A stretch of DNA of 64,000 bases from Helicostylum pulchrum (GCA_025677825.1 JAIXMO010000050.1:1-64000); one strand, 5' to 3'. Counted from the first letter of the stretch, positions 38,531-50,670 are shown. Numbers and translations are program-made. Notes: generated by a model from the letters alone, not told the origin.

Positions 38531-39734
38531 ATGGCCAGTCAAAGAAACAACATTACTTTACCTGAAGTTCAAATGTTACTCCAAAGAACTATTATGAACG
38601 AATCGCAAAGTATTTTAGGAAAGCTGGATAATCTTGGTGCGATAATCAATGATTTGAGAGAAGAAGCAATATCCGCGAAAGAGGAAAATATGTCTTTGAA
38701 AGAGGAACTATCTTCTTTAAAAAATAAAATTAATGCGATCTATTCTTCCGTAGGAAATGACCTGTCTGTGTCTAGCCCGCGCTTTGCGGGTGAAGCTACT
38801 GGTAGTGTCGAATAGAACGGTTTGTTTTCGGACAACTTGTACCCGTTAAGGAGTATTACTAAGGAAACTTTGAAGTCCCCCGCTCATTTTGTTTAGGAGA
38901 CTTATCACAAGCTTGCTGAAAGGGTTATTGGAAGGTCAATGACAAAAGATGAATTTGACGATTGCTGCGAAGATAATGTGAACATTGGTGCGCTCAACCC
39001 TGTCATGTACACTACTAAAAAGAGGTACGACTTGTTAAAAAAATCTATTAACTTTGCCAAGCTACCATCCGAAGCCGAGCTTCTGTCAGAGGAGAAAGCT
39101 GCACCATTTTCACCTCTTACTGCGTGCGCAGGCCGTTGGGGAGAAAAAATGCTGTTGATGAGAATATGTCACCGTACCTCTCAATATTGTATTGATGAAG
39201 AAGGGGAAAACAGAGTCGCTGCTCAAACTATACTGCAACAAGAAGAGCAAGAAGAACAAGAAGAAGAACGGTAAGAAGATGTGCACAAAGAAGAAGATAT
39301 ATAAAATTTTACTGATACTGATCCGTTTGAAGAGTAAAATAATATCGTCCAAATATATACATTTTATCTCCATTTCTTTCAAATTACTGACGTTTTATAT
39401 ATAGGAACTTCTATCATATATCGTTGCCTCTCTTGTTGGATCCTAGTCTAGAAAACCCTATTGTTGAAGGTCCACTACTTGAGCGTGCTGAAGGTATGTC
39501 ATATTAACTATATTTTTTTAAAAAAAAAACTCGACTTTACTAACCCTTAATATGTGTACTAGGTGAAGCTGCCACTAAAGCAATTCAAAGAAAGAGAAGA
39601 CGACACTCGACCAAGAAGAAGACTACAGGTATACAAATATAAAGACTAATAATAATTGTAGATTTAGTAGACTAACAGTCAGTGCATTATTATTAGAAGC
39701 CACCACAAAACCAACCGGTGGAAGTAAAAAATAA
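38531..39734 (+). pseudogene. Coiled-coil repeat-family gene with two in-frame TAG codons (310 codons)
   Basis: The exon block 38531-39270 is one frame from MASQRNNITLPEVQ to the EEQEEQEEER tail, interrupted by TAG at 38813-38815 and again at 38894-38896. The intervening codons still read as protein (GLFSDNLYPLRSITKET). Downstream exons 39405-39493, 39563-39628 and 39697-39734 all splice in phase and end in a basic tail (KRKRRRHSTKKKTT). Residues 30-75 form a coiled coil. The middle part (DEFDDCCEDNVNIGALNPVM) has a conserved look, but I cannot assign a function. The surroundings are repeat debris, so a mobile or multi-copy family is likely. An in-phase 90-nt intron (38807-38896) would remove both stops, but its donor, GTCGAA, is poor. 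Confidence 0.55.
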
Positions 39735-40746
39735 AGATTAGAAGAACCTAAGAGATGGTAAGTGTATTGTTAAAAGAAGGACTTTTACTATTTAGCTATA
39801 TTTCTAATGTAAAGCATCACATTAAATAGACGATTATAAAGCAAGGCAGGAGTAATGAAGTTAAGTATGCCTGAGATATTATTGTGAATTTCTATATCAT
39901 TTTATTTAAATAAATATTATATGTAAAATAAAGTAATCATTTGTATAATAAAATAAACATAATGTAAAGAATATAAGTAATAAAAGTTTTAAAAGTGAGT
40001 GTATAAGCAAATGAAAAAATGAGGAAGCATGATGCTGGACCTTTCAGAATAAATGCAAAAAAGTTGTATACAGTTGTAAAATTCTTGAATTTTTTTTTCC
40101 AACTTTTTTATATGTTTTGCAAAAAGATTTATTTGTTCGTGGTGCAAACAACTGGTATCAGAAATACCTGATCGATCCAGATAACTATAAAGGCCAACTG
40201 AAGTAACAGACCCGTTTCTAAGTTCCTGGGACCGCACAGTGTTTTCACTAAATCCTCAAATTGGTAGTGGAACCACTGTAGAGATCCGTAACTCCTTTTT
40301 TATTGTATAAGGTTTAAAGATGTTTTTAGCTACCTGTTTGATATCCCTGAATAAAATAAAAACGTGAAAGTAAAACATCCTGTGGTAAGTTTATAGTTAC
40401 ACAAAACGATTAAACAAAAACAAAAAAAAAATAGAAAAGGAGAACCCATTTGTTTACATAAACATGTCAATCTAGATCATGCTGCATTTATATTCGATGT
40501 ATTATAATTTATAAGGAAATATACGTTTTGTAGTTTAACTGACAAAACACACCTTTTTTTCACTTGTAATTGGTGGCTTGTTGTCATCGTAAAAATGAGA
40601 GCGTAATATCAAATAAAACAAAGTAGTGTGTGTAGATGTATTTGCTCAGACGATTTGCTCACACACAATTGGAAATGTAAAGCGCCCTTTTTCTTATTTT
40701 CCCATTTTTATTTCTGCTATCATAAATTAAAAATAAAAGTGCCAAA
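39735..40746. other. Intergenic, repeat-derived, preceding the MAPKKK gene
   Basis: No gene is supported. The 25-mer at 40100-40124 is the inverse copy of 36840-36864. The minus-strand frame at 39989-40237 could be an eroded coding remnant but has no recognisable motif. The last ~200 bp are presumably the MAPKKK promoter. Confidence 0.5.
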
Positions 40747-40953
40747 ATGGCAATTGAAGATGAAGTGACTGATGTAAAACAAACGGCAACATTTTCCGAG
40801 AAAACAATGGTTGAATATGCCGATACTTGGACAATGGATAGAGTAGTTCGTTGGTTAGAAACTAACAATTTCAAAGGAGCGATTGAGTTTTTTAAAGGTT
40901 TGTATCAATCATCTTGACTTGTCTCTCTCTCCCCCCCTCCCCTCCCCCCTCAT

Positions 40954-40998
<45 letters not shown>

Positions 40999-41649
40999 TC
41001 ATCGTCTAATACTCATCAATTACTCCTATTTTTCTTTGTTCATATTGGCTCTCTTTTATATATATTTTTTTTCCCTTTTTTTTCTTTTTTTTCTTCTTCT
41101 TTTTTTCTTATTAGTAAAGCAAATTTGCGGAAAAGCTTTTCTCGATACCGACATGTCGTTTTTAATGGGAGCACATTCTGATCTTCCACTTTCGTATACT
41201 GAGAACCGTAAGCTAGCACATGCGATCAAGGGTCTTTGCGTGGTAAATATATTATATTACTACATAAAAAAGGATATATAAAAAACTAATTGTTAATAGC
41301 CAGTAAATAATAACGTTCGATATAACAATAATAACAACAACGGTAGATATGGTAGTACGGACAGCAAAACGCCATTAATACCTGAAAGAAAGTCATCAAA
41401 TAATGAACAAGTACTAGATTGGATGAAGAATTATAATATACCACATCGTCCTATACCATCAACAGGCATACCCACTAATAGAAGTAATAATAATATTAGA
41501 ACGTCCGGTTCTACTATCAATAATTTATCGAATTCAAGCAGTACAACTTCTCGATTTCCATTAAGTCCCAGTAGTCCGAGAATATTGGAAAATGATGGTA
41601 ATTGGAAAATTGGCAGAAGAAGAGTAAGTAGTAGTAATAAGCTATATAT

Positions 41650-41682
<33 letters not shown>

Positions 41683-44600
41683 TTACGTATAATAATAACT
41701 ATAAAAATTTATTATAGGACCACCTTGTGCAACTTGCTCCTCAACAACAAAGTATTCATGTTACAAAGGACTCTGATACCTTTCATAGTCTACATGTTAC
41801 AGGAATGCATGATGCTCGTTCAATCAAGAATTCTATTCTAAGAAAATTAGGTTTAGAAGGTGGATCTGAAAGATATTTATTTTTTCATGAAAATGGCAAG
41901 CATTCAGGTAACAAAGAATAAATAAAAAAGGGACAAAGAATTATATAAAAGGAGACTCATATATATGTATATATATTAGATACTGCTTTAACTGATAATG
42001 AGTTATCTCATATATGTCAGAGCTCAGACCATAGTTCTACCAACAGAATACTGGTCAAGCCTGCAGATCATGCATTAGATCATTATAAGTTGTATTCTAA
42101 AGATGGAACTAATTGTTATGATTTTGCTACTCAAGGAGGTTATCAGAGGTAAAAAAAAAAATATTTCATTATATACAAAAGGAGTTATTCTCATTAAGTA
42201 TGTTTTTTTTTTATATTGGTAGACCTCAACAGCAACAGCAACAACAACAACAGCAAAGATATGCCGCTCAATATAATTATAGTAGTGATCATGATATCAA
42301 TCGTCGTTATGAAAGTCAATATACTATCGCTTCTCCGCCTGAAGGTTTAGAAGATAGCAGAGAAGATAGTGGTTATTTCGAAAGAACTTCTCGTAAACAA
42401 TCTATTGATGCTGATACTAGTCTTTGGTCCATTCATCCTGTTCCAACTGTCGATGCAAACAATAGACCTCATGTTTGGGCTGTCACCCCTCCATCTCAAA
42501 GAAGTAGTGCTTCTTCAACTGATACTCAAAAGTATCTTTATCAGCAACAACAGCTACAACAGCAACAACAGCAACAATTGCAACAACACGCTCTTTGGCC
42601 TGTTCAAAATAATTTGGATATTGGTTTATCGGATCCAAATACTGCATTATGGCCTGTTCATCAAGAAGTTCCTGCACAGGAACCTAGTTTATGGTCCGTA
42701 CCACCTAAAAATTATCATGAAGAACCATTAACTACTTCGCAATCACTTTGGGCAATTCCCCCTTCTTCTATTACCACTTCCAATCAACATAATAGCGTGT
42801 CTCCTAATGCTTCCGTAAATCAGTACCCTAATAATACTGCTACAAGTAATACTTTAACTTCTTCTGTGTCTCTTTGGGCTGTTGCACCTACCAATATTTC
42901 TGCTCCTACACCGTCTCCTTCTCTCTGGGCTATTGCTCCCCAAATAAAGAAGGCTGAATCTTCTCCCACTGTACTAACCACTACATCACCAGTTCAACAA
43001 TTTGGTTCAGAGAATCTTAATTTACATCCTAGTATCTCTGCAAAGACATATTCACCTCCCAAGAAGAGAGGTGTTCAGTTCTCTGAACAACAACAAAATG
43101 AAGAATCGGATGCCAGCTTAGAAGAAGGTATTGAAAGTGTATCTTTATCTGATCCACCTTCTGAACTATCGATTGATACTGCACCTACTTTACATCATCG
43201 TAATAGCACGCCCATCACATCCCCTTCCGGTCTTAATGACCACGAAGAAGGAAACTGGGCTGAACGTCCCTCAGTCGAGAAACTTTATAAGGATATTGAC
43301 AAGTATTTACCTGGTCATGATTTAGATAAAGAAATCATTGTTGAACCTACTAGTACTAATCAGACAACTCAAGCAACCCTTGTTACTGCTTTGCCTCCTG
43401 GAAGAAAACTGCAGGGCCATAAAAAATCTATCCGTAATGTAGCCAATGAAGCTCATCGCAATTGGAGAAATGCTGTCAATGTTATTAGAGCTAATAACTT
43501 GTTAAGAAGACGTAGTACCAAGATGTGGCATCGTACTGTAGAGCAAGTGAAACCGGGTATGAAGGCAAATCTTCAAACAGATGATTTAAAACCTAGCAAA
43601 AAGAGCAAGATTTTGCAATGGATTCGTGGTGAACTTATTGGTAAAGGATCATTTGGCAGAGTTTATCACGCATTGAATGTGGAAGCAGGAGAATGGATTG
43701 CAGTTAAACAAGTTGATTTACCTGTAACAAAAGCAGATTATGCAAATCCCCAATTATTAGAGACAAAGGATTCCTTATTCCGTGAAATTTCGCTCCTAGA
43801 AGATTTAGATAACGAGTATATTGTTCAGTACCTTGGTTATGATGTCGATCTTGATGAAGGTCATATCAATATCTTTTTAGAGTACGTTCCTGGTGGAAGT
43901 ATTGCCTCTTGTCTTGCGAAGACAGGTAAATTTGATGAACCTTTGGTAAGGTTCTTTACCAGACAAATTCTGATGGGTCTTGCTTATCTCCATAATCGCA
44001 ATGTGCTTCACAGAGTAAGTTTTTTTTATTTAAAGAGAGAAAAAAAACTAATTGTTTTTACTATATTAGGATATTAAAGCTGGTAACATTTTGTTGGATC
44101 AAAATGGTGTTTGTAAAATCACTGATTTTGGTTTATCCAAACTCAGTGGACAAGATAAAGCATACGACCCTCATTCCAATAACTCAGTGATGCGTGGTAC
44201 TGTGTTTTGGATGGCTCCTGAAGTGGTTAAAGGCACCAACTACAATGCTAAAATTGACATCTGGAGTCTTGGTTGTACTGTGATTGAAATGTTAACAGGT
44301 AACCATCCATGGCTTGATTTAAATATGTTGGCTGCATTATATAGTCTTGGTAAATATCAAGCACCTCCTATACCTGAATATTTGCCTGAAGATGTCAAAA
44401 ATTTCCTTAATTTATGCTTTACAATGTAAGTTTACAATTATTATTATTTTTCGCTGTTATGCAGTACTAATTCAATCGTAAACAGTAATCCGGAAGATCG
44501 TCCTACTGCAGAGCAATTATTAACACATCCGTTTGTTCAACCCGATGCTTCATTTGAATTCAAGGTAAATTAACCTTTTTTTTAAAAAAAAAAACTGTTA

Positions 44601-44720
44601 CAATGTATTTACCTTTTTTTTTTCTTGTGTGTGTGTGTGCGTGTGTAGAAATATATGAAGAATGCTGAAATTGAGCGTAGAGCATCCAGAAGAATGAACA
44701 CTATTCCCGTAGAAAACTAA
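40747..44720 (+). CDS. STE11/Byr2-type MAP kinase kinase kinase, 1086 aa
   Basis: This is the entry kinase of a MAPK cascade (mating/filamentation/stress type). Nine exons: 40747-40897, 41115-41242, 41300-41623, 41718-41907, 41980-42148, 42223-44014, 44070-44425, 44486-44564 and 44649-44720. A SAM domain lies at about 25-93 (TMDRVVRWLETNNFKGA, then GAHSDLPLSYTENRKLAHAI). A Ras-association/RBD-like segment is at about 202-320 (TFHSLHVTGMHDARSIKNSI). The linker is Gln-, Pro- and Trp-motif-rich. The kinase domain starts at about 787: GELIGKGSFGRVY, AVKQVDL, HRDIKAGNILL, DFGLSKL, GTVFWMAPEV, DIWSLGCTVIEM. SAM, then RA, then kinase is the Byr2/Ste11 order. Exon 6 starts inside a poly-Gln tract. 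Confidence 0.93.
41646..41679. repeat. GA microsatellite in MAPKKK intron 3
   Basis: A run of about 14 GA units lies between the donor at 41624 and the acceptor at 41717. Confidence 0.8.
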
Positions 44721-45093
44721 CTTTTTTTTTTTTAAGAAAAAAAAAAAAGCTCACATAACGTTACACATACTGAACCAATTTAAATAATGTTTTTAAAAAA
44801 AATCACCGAAAGGGGTTTCAAAAGCTAACTTGCCTTTGTTGTAACATTCGTGCCCAGTTGTGTAATGTATTGTCTCTCTCTTTCTCTTTCTCTCTCACAT
44901 ACTCTTTTTTTCTCAATTGTTAAATTTGACTTCTTTTTTTTTTTTTTTTTTAATAATAATAATAATAATAATAATAAAAATTACAGTAGTAATAACAGTA
45001 TACAAAAATCGAGAAAAAAATAGTGGGGGAACGGACCGAAAAAAAAAGGGCCCGTGAGTCTGCTGGTTGTTGTGTACAACAATAACAAACTAT
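44721..45093. other. Convergent 3' flanks with T tract and (TAA)n repeat
   Basis: No gene is seen. A long T tract followed by about eight AAT units lies at 44931-44980. The region separates the ends of the MAPKKK and the Gln-rich gene. Confidence 0.6.
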
Positions 45094-46047
45094 CTAAAAT
45101 TGGTTATTGTTATAAAAGTTATGATTTTGTCCCAATCTATAGCCTTGATTGACTCCACTATAAGGAAACTGCTGCTGTTGCTGTTGTTGTTGTTGATAAT
45201 ATAGCATTTGTTGTTGATATTGTAATTCTCTTGCACTACTAGGACCAGTATTATCATTAAAGTAAGATTGATGTTGTTGTTGTTGTTGTTGTTGTTGTTG
45301 CTGTTGTGGGAAATGTTGTGAATGCTGCATTGATTTGGAGTAAATAGGAGGTTCTTGTCCGTAAGAAGAATGTCGACCAGCATTATTCAACGCTTGCATA
45401 TGTTGTTGTTGTTGCTGCTGCTGAGGATAATATGGTTGTTGAAATTCGCTATCTAATCCTCTATGTTTACTAAATCCGTTTTGTTGCATACTTCCAGTAG
45501 CTAAAAATGGTTGTTGATGATGATGACCGGAAAGAAAATTATCTTGATGGCCGGTTTTGTGTTTTCCGTTGTATGAAGAAGGTAATGAACTATGTCTTTG
45601 TCTTCGGTACTCGTGACCACTGGCTTCGTTACCAAACATGGGTTGGTGTAGCTGTTGATGCATCAAGTTACTTTTACTATCTCGACGGAATAGCGATGAT
45701 AGGCTCTTATGAGAACGGTGTCTATCGAACATAGGTTGTTGCTGGAAATGGTGTTGTGGTTGACTATGTGGTGGATGTTGATGGATATGCTGTAACTGTT
45801 GTTGTTGTTGTTGTTGTTGCTGGTATAATTCATCATTATGAATATCATTTTTGTAATACTTCTTTCTTCTTCTGTTCCAAAAGTGTCTGTGGGATTCTTT
45901 GTCTTCGGCGTGTTGGCTCATATCAGATAACCAGTTACCTATCAGATGGTTCTTTTGTTGTCGCCAACTATTATCTTGATGTAAGTATTCATTGTTATGA
46001 CCGTCGTTGTGAGATAATGATAAATATTGTCGAATCGAATTAAACAT
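45094..46047 (-). CDS. Gln/His-rich, intrinsically disordered protein, 317 aa
   Basis: Single-exon ORF with the ATG at 46047 and stop at 45094. The N-terminal ~70 residues are the least repetitive (MFNSIRQYLSLSHNDG, then NHLIGNWLSDMSQHAEDKES and basic NRRRKKYYKND). The rest has five or more Gln tracts of 5-12 residues, mostly encoded by CAA, mixed with His, Ser, Asn and Tyr. A Tyr/Gln/Asn-rich tail (YYQQQQ, then HNFYNNNQF) is prion-like. No domain is recognised. The short basic SLSSLFRRDSKS patch resembles phosphorylation-prone linkers. It may be a regulator or a condensate-type protein, but its function is unknown. Antisense frames in the CAA tracts are artefacts. Confidence 0.65.
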   Translation of the reverse strand: MFNSIRQYLSLSHNDGHNNEYLHQDNSWRQQKNHLIGNWLSDMSQHAEDKESHRHFWNRRRKKYYKNDIHNDELYQQQQQQQQQLQHIHQHPPHSQPQHHFQQQPMFDRHRSHKSLSSLFRRDSKSNLMHQQLHQPMFGNEASGHEYRRQRHSSLPSSYNGKHKTGHQDNFLSGHHHQQPFLATGSMQQNGFSKHRGLDSEFQQPYYPQQQQQQQHMQALNNAGRHSSYGQEPPIYSKSMQHSQHFPQQQQQQQQQQQHQSYFNDNTGPSSARELQYQQQMLYYQQQQQQQQQFPYSGVNQGYRLGQNHNFYNNNQF

Positions 46048-46516
46048 TTGGAGAAATTAAAAAAGAAGTAAAAAAATATATATATATGTATATGCTTAAA
46101 AAGATTTTAAATAGGGGAACAAAAAAAGGGTGTTGCACAGAGAGAAAAAAAAAGAAGATTGTTACTTTTGTAGTTGATAGACGTCTCTCATCCGTCAGCT
46201 GGTTTACTCAATGACCATCAATAGAAAGGTTCCTATTCAAAATAGAAGGAGTGTAGGTGTACAGGTACCATATAAAAAAAGTCAGCTGAAAACAAAATCT
46301 TTTGTATGACAAGATGAGGTATCTCGAGTGAATTTAGCGGTATACTTGAGTTATTAGAATAGCAATCCATACTTTATTAAGTGTACCTTTCTGTACGCAG
46401 TCAAAATACATTGGGAACAGACTTAATAAATATCAATGGGTATATAATTATCCACAACAACCTGCATTTCAAAACTCGTCGCAATATTTGTTTTTTGTAC
46501 CTTTTTCTTTGTCGCA
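46048..46516. other. Divergent promoter region
   Basis: It lies between the Gln-rich gene (-) and the small coiled-coil gene (+). No coding potential was noticed. Confidence 0.6.
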
Positions 46517-46969
46517 ATGTCTGAAGAATCTTATAGCCCAACTGATTTAGCTTTATATCAATCACTTCAATCGAAATCAATAGAATTATCTCACCAGCTG
46601 GCAGATCATGTAGTTTCGATTCAGCAACAAATGAAGAATGTAAGTTTTGACCTTTTTTGCAGCAGAAAATATGTAATCTGATTTAACATGTCTGTATACA
46701 GATGTCTCAATCAACAGCAGACGCAGGAAAAATATACAAATTGTCTGTCAAGAACCTTTCTGAGGAGATTGATGCGAGTACAAAAAAATCTATCGAATTG
46801 ATTACTCATTGTGACGAACTAGATAAGGATTTATCCCAACTTCATGAGTTATCAAGACAAATGTAAAGTATATCAGAATACTCGTTTTCAAATTCAATAC
46901 CAATAGGTTTCTTTTTATAGAAAAATCGTAGATAAAGCTTTGGATCATTTATCTAAAGCTATAGTATAA
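46517..46969 (+). CDS. Small coiled-coil protein, 110 aa (BLOC-1/BORC-like?)
   Basis: Three exons, 46517-46639, 46702-46862 and 46921-46969, splice in phase. The protein is almost wholly helical with heptad-like spacing (IYKLSVKNLSEEIDAST, then CDELDKDLSQLHELSRQIKI, then VDKALDHLSKAI). The size and pattern resemble small subunits of the BLOC-1/BORC lysosome-positioning complexes. I cannot assign a specific subunit, and the resemblance is weak evidence. There is no signal peptide or membrane segment. The gene itself is well supported by two clean short introns (62 and 58 bp). Confidence 0.7.
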
Positions 46970-47515
46970 AGTAATATATATGTGTATACCCTTTGATAAT
47001 TCATACAATAAAAGAAAAAATTATACTTGTAAAACCAACTATTACACGGTGGGTGACTCTGTGCATGTAAATGGCCGAGTATCATAAAGTGGAAGGACGA
47101 TGCTCTTTGTATGCAATATAAAATAGAAAAGGAAAAAAAAAAAGGTTTCGAAAAAGTAAAGAAGATCAAAAGTCTCGTGTAGAAATAACAATAGCACCAG
47201 TTTACCATTATTATTGACTCGTTTTTTTTTTTTTTTTTGTACTGTAAGGCTACACGCATAAAATGAATAGTAATATTATAATAAAAATTACTATTAAAAC
47301 TTACCTGTGAATGTTATGTACACCTTGGGGGAGCTCTTTGAGGTTCCAAATTAGTATGTATTTGAGAGTGTTTGATGTACACCAAGATACTCTTTAACAG
47401 GTAAAAAAAAAATACTACATGTATGTGACTGGTATTGCGACAATTTACTGAAATGAGACGAAAAAAGTAATGTGATTTTGAGATACCCTCTTTTTCTTTA
47501 TACTGATACGACATT
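46970..47515. other. Intergenic, AT-rich
   Basis: No gene is supported. There are long T tracts near 47221-47238. The minus-strand ORFs here are low-complexity and overlap the start of the next gene. Confidence 0.6.
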
Positions 47516-48765
47516 ATGACAACATCTTTTAGAGATAGAACCAATGAGTTTCATTCCATGTGCGAGCGAATTCGAACTCGAACACATACACCAAATACTA
47601 TATTAGAAAGAAGAGCGCTTTTATCATCTCCCGAACCTTCACAAGCATCGTTAAAGAAGAAGGCTCCTCATGGTCGCTCCGAATTCTCCATGATGGCAGC
47701 TGAAATTAGTAGACAAATAACTAATACTGCTGCTAAATTAGAAAAACTAACAAGATGTAAGTTTAGTTTTCCAGTTCATAGTATATTAACTAACTTTTTT
47801 TATGCAGTGGCCAAAAGAAAAACGCTATTCGATGATAAGCCAGTTGAAATTAGTGTAATGAAATCAAATTGAGAAGATAAAGAAATATACTAACTATTTG
47901 GGTATAGGAATTAACGTTTATTATTAAACAAGACATTGCAAAGTTGAACAAGCAGATTGCGATGCTTCAAGACTATACGAAAAATCAAAAGCAACCTTCT
48001 AAGCAAGCGTCTGAACATACTTCAAATGTAGTCGTTGCTTTACAAAGTAAATTAGCAGATACATCCATGAGTTTTAAAGATGTATTGGAAATTAGAACAG
48101 AAAACATGAAGATGTCAAAAGATAAAAGGGATCAATTTTTATTTTCAGCAGCAGAACAAACAGATCCTACATTAGGTAATAATATATATACATATATGCT
48201 CTCAAGAAAATGATTACTTATTAAATAATATAAAATATTAGCTAATTCACCTTTAATGAAAACTCGCCGTCGTGGATTAGATAATAATAATAATAACAAT
48301 AATAATAATAACAGTAATAGTAATAGCAGTATAATACCGAGTAAAGTACCAGAACAAGAAACAGAATCTACGTTATCACTTGGTATACCCATGATTAGTC
48401 AACAACAACAACAAGAAATGATGGTAATGGAACAAGATAGATATATCGATAATAGATCAACAGCTATAGAGAGTATCGAGAGTACAATAGCTGAATTAGG
48501 TGGTATCTTTCAACAATTAGCAACTATGGTAGCGGAACAACGAGAGACAGTGCAAAGGTAATTTACACTAAAAAAAAAAAAAAACTTTGTACTGATATGA
48601 TGTTACAGAATTGATCAAAATACAGATGATATAGAAATGAATGTCATGGGAGCTCAACGAGAGTTACTAAAATATTACACTAGTATTAGCTCAAATCGTT
48701 GGCTAATAATTAAAATATTTGTAACCATTGTATTATTCTTTTTACTATTCACCTTTATCATGTAA
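47516..48765 (+). CDS. SED5: Syntaxin-5 / SED5 t-SNARE, 342 aa
   Basis: This is the cis-Golgi Qa-SNARE needed for ER-to-Golgi fusion. Five exons: 47516-47756, 47808-47854, 47908-48175, 48242-48557 and 48609-48765. The N-terminal MTTSFRDRTNEFHSMCERI motif is the SED5 N-peptide that binds the SM protein Sly1. The Habc helices follow, including ELTFIIKQDIAKLNKQIAML. The SNARE motif (about 255-315) has the Qa zero-layer Gln in ELGGIFQQLATMVAEQ and continues as IDQNTDDIEMNV across the last intron. The C-terminal anchor is WLIIKIFVTIVLFFLLFTFIM. A lineage-specific Asn-rich tract from an (AAT/AAC)n expansion (48281-48320) sits in the linker before the SNARE motif. Confidence 0.94.
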
Positions 48766-48851
48766 CACAAAGAAAAATAAAAAAGTCACTCAAAAAAAGA
48801 AAGCGCTTCTTTTTCTTTTCTGTAAAACTTTTTTTAAAATTTCTTTACTAA

Positions 48852-50670
48852 ATGTATAATAATAATAACAATAACAATAATAATAATAATACACAGTATA
48901 GTCACAGTGGACCTTTATTTAGTCAACCGTTTGACCCATCTACGTTAAATGCTACTTCCGATTTTGATTCTTCCATGGATGCTTGGGATTTTTGTTCACA
49001 AGTAAATATACCTGAATCTATTTTATTATCAGACCCAAATTTTTTACGTCAACACCAATTATTACAAGAACAACAAAAGGAAATGCATACTCGTTTAACA
49101 CATGATGATGAAAGACATGAACAAGTTTCAAACCTTACTGCCATGTTTGAACCTGTTGTCAAAATAGAAGGAGATAAGAAATCAAAGAAAACCCAAAATC
49201 GACGTCAACAAATTGTAATGACTAATAATAATGATAATAATAATGATGATGATGATGATACAGTAGACCATCAACGTAGGTTTAATGAACTACAAGCTCG
49301 TTTCAGAGTAAATTATGCGCGTAAACAGGTAAATCATGTGAAGGCAACAAATAATAAACCAGCTAAACCACAAGCAGAACCTATTATTCAAATGAATAAT
49401 AAAACAACTACTACTACGCAGCCACTACCACCACCACCACCACCATCATCATCGTCATTATCATCAGCTATGATTGGTATCAATAATGAAGAAAATACCG
49501 AACTATTATCTAGTTCATTTCCTTCACGTACTATGCCAATTCAAATTCAAAGAGTATCAAGATTAAATAGTTCACAACCATTTGATGCAGAATCACATCA
49601 AAAGCAGTTAGATAATCAATTGGATAAAGTAGATTTTGATGATATTACAGTATCAGAATTAAAAGAAATGTTGAGGCAAAGAGGTAAACCAGCAACAGGT
49701 AAAAAAGCAGTATTATTACAAAGATTGCAAGAAGAAAGAGAAATTTCAAAGGGCGGTAGAAGTGCAGGAAGTTTTGGAAGCAGTGCTAGTAGACTATTAT
49801 CAAATAGACATTCTCAACCAGTACCACGTTCAGTTAACAATAATAATATTGAATCACCTCAAAGGCCAAGATCATTTCAAAGCAGTTCACCTGTAATGAT
49901 TCAAGCTGCTAATAATAATAATAGTACTGCTGCTGCTGCTGCTTCGCCTGCTTCTCCAGGTACTTCGTTACACAGATCCATTGCAAATATGCATATTGGT
50001 TCACCGCCTACTTCTTCTATTTCAAGAAGATATTCTCCTTATTCTCCAAGACTTAGTTCTTCTCCTAAACCAGTTCATCATGAATACTCTTCTTCTGTGC
50101 CATTATCTTCTTCTCCGACAAACAATAACAACGTTCACTCCCTACCAAATAATAATATGATGCTGTCTTCTTCTTATTCTGCAAAACCATCATGTCGTTA
50201 TTATAATAAGCCAAAAACATATAAACCCTTCATGTCTTCTGCATTAGCTACTCCAGATAGAGAAGAAGACGTTAACCCATTTGACGCATATTATAATACG
50301 CCTATCAAAGAAGAAGTTATAGACTATGATCCCGAACCTTCTATAAAACAAGAGCCTATGCCTGAAATGAATAACCAACAACATGACATTAATTTAGATT
50401 GGATGGATCCAACCGCATTTGATATATTATTACAACAACAACAAGGTAAGCCATATATAAAAAGTAAATAACTTTATCTCTCTTAATTATTTTACTACTC
50501 TTGTAGCTCCTATGCTAATGGATAATAACCAACAACAATTTCTTTCAAATGAACAAATTATGGCAATGTTGAATACGCAACAACAGCAGCAACAGATCAA
50601 TTTTGATTTTAGGCTAGATGATACTAGTTTCAACCATCATCAACCTTATTATTATCATCCATCAAATTAA
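48852..50670 (+). CDS. SAP-domain protein, Asn/Ser/Gln-rich, 585 aa
   Basis: Two exons, 48852-50445 and 50507-50670, splice in phase. The SAP DNA/RNA-binding motif is at about residues 257-293 (DFDDITVSELKEMLRQRG, then KAVLLQRL). An N-terminal acidic/aromatic segment (TSDFDSSMDAWDFCSQVNIP) could be an activation-type motif. Low-complexity Asn, Ser, Pro and Asp tracts flank it, and the C-terminus has three acidic/Gln-rich segments (EEVIDYDPEPSIKQEP, with a SUMO-consensus-like IKQE). It is probably a nuclear regulator in transcription, RNA processing or chromatin; its specific role is unknown. Codon repeats (AAT, CAA) are expanded as in the neighbouring genes. Confidence 0.8.

Noticed and set aside
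40951..41000. Possible promoter TATA array
   Set aside because: The (TA)n run lies inside intron 1 of the MAPKKK.
42483..42677. Minus-strand ORF with Val/Ala repeats in the MAPKKK
   Set aside because: Antisense of CAA repeats.
45756..46043. Val-rich plus-strand ORF
   Set aside because: Antisense of Gln/His codon repeats in the 45094-46047 gene.
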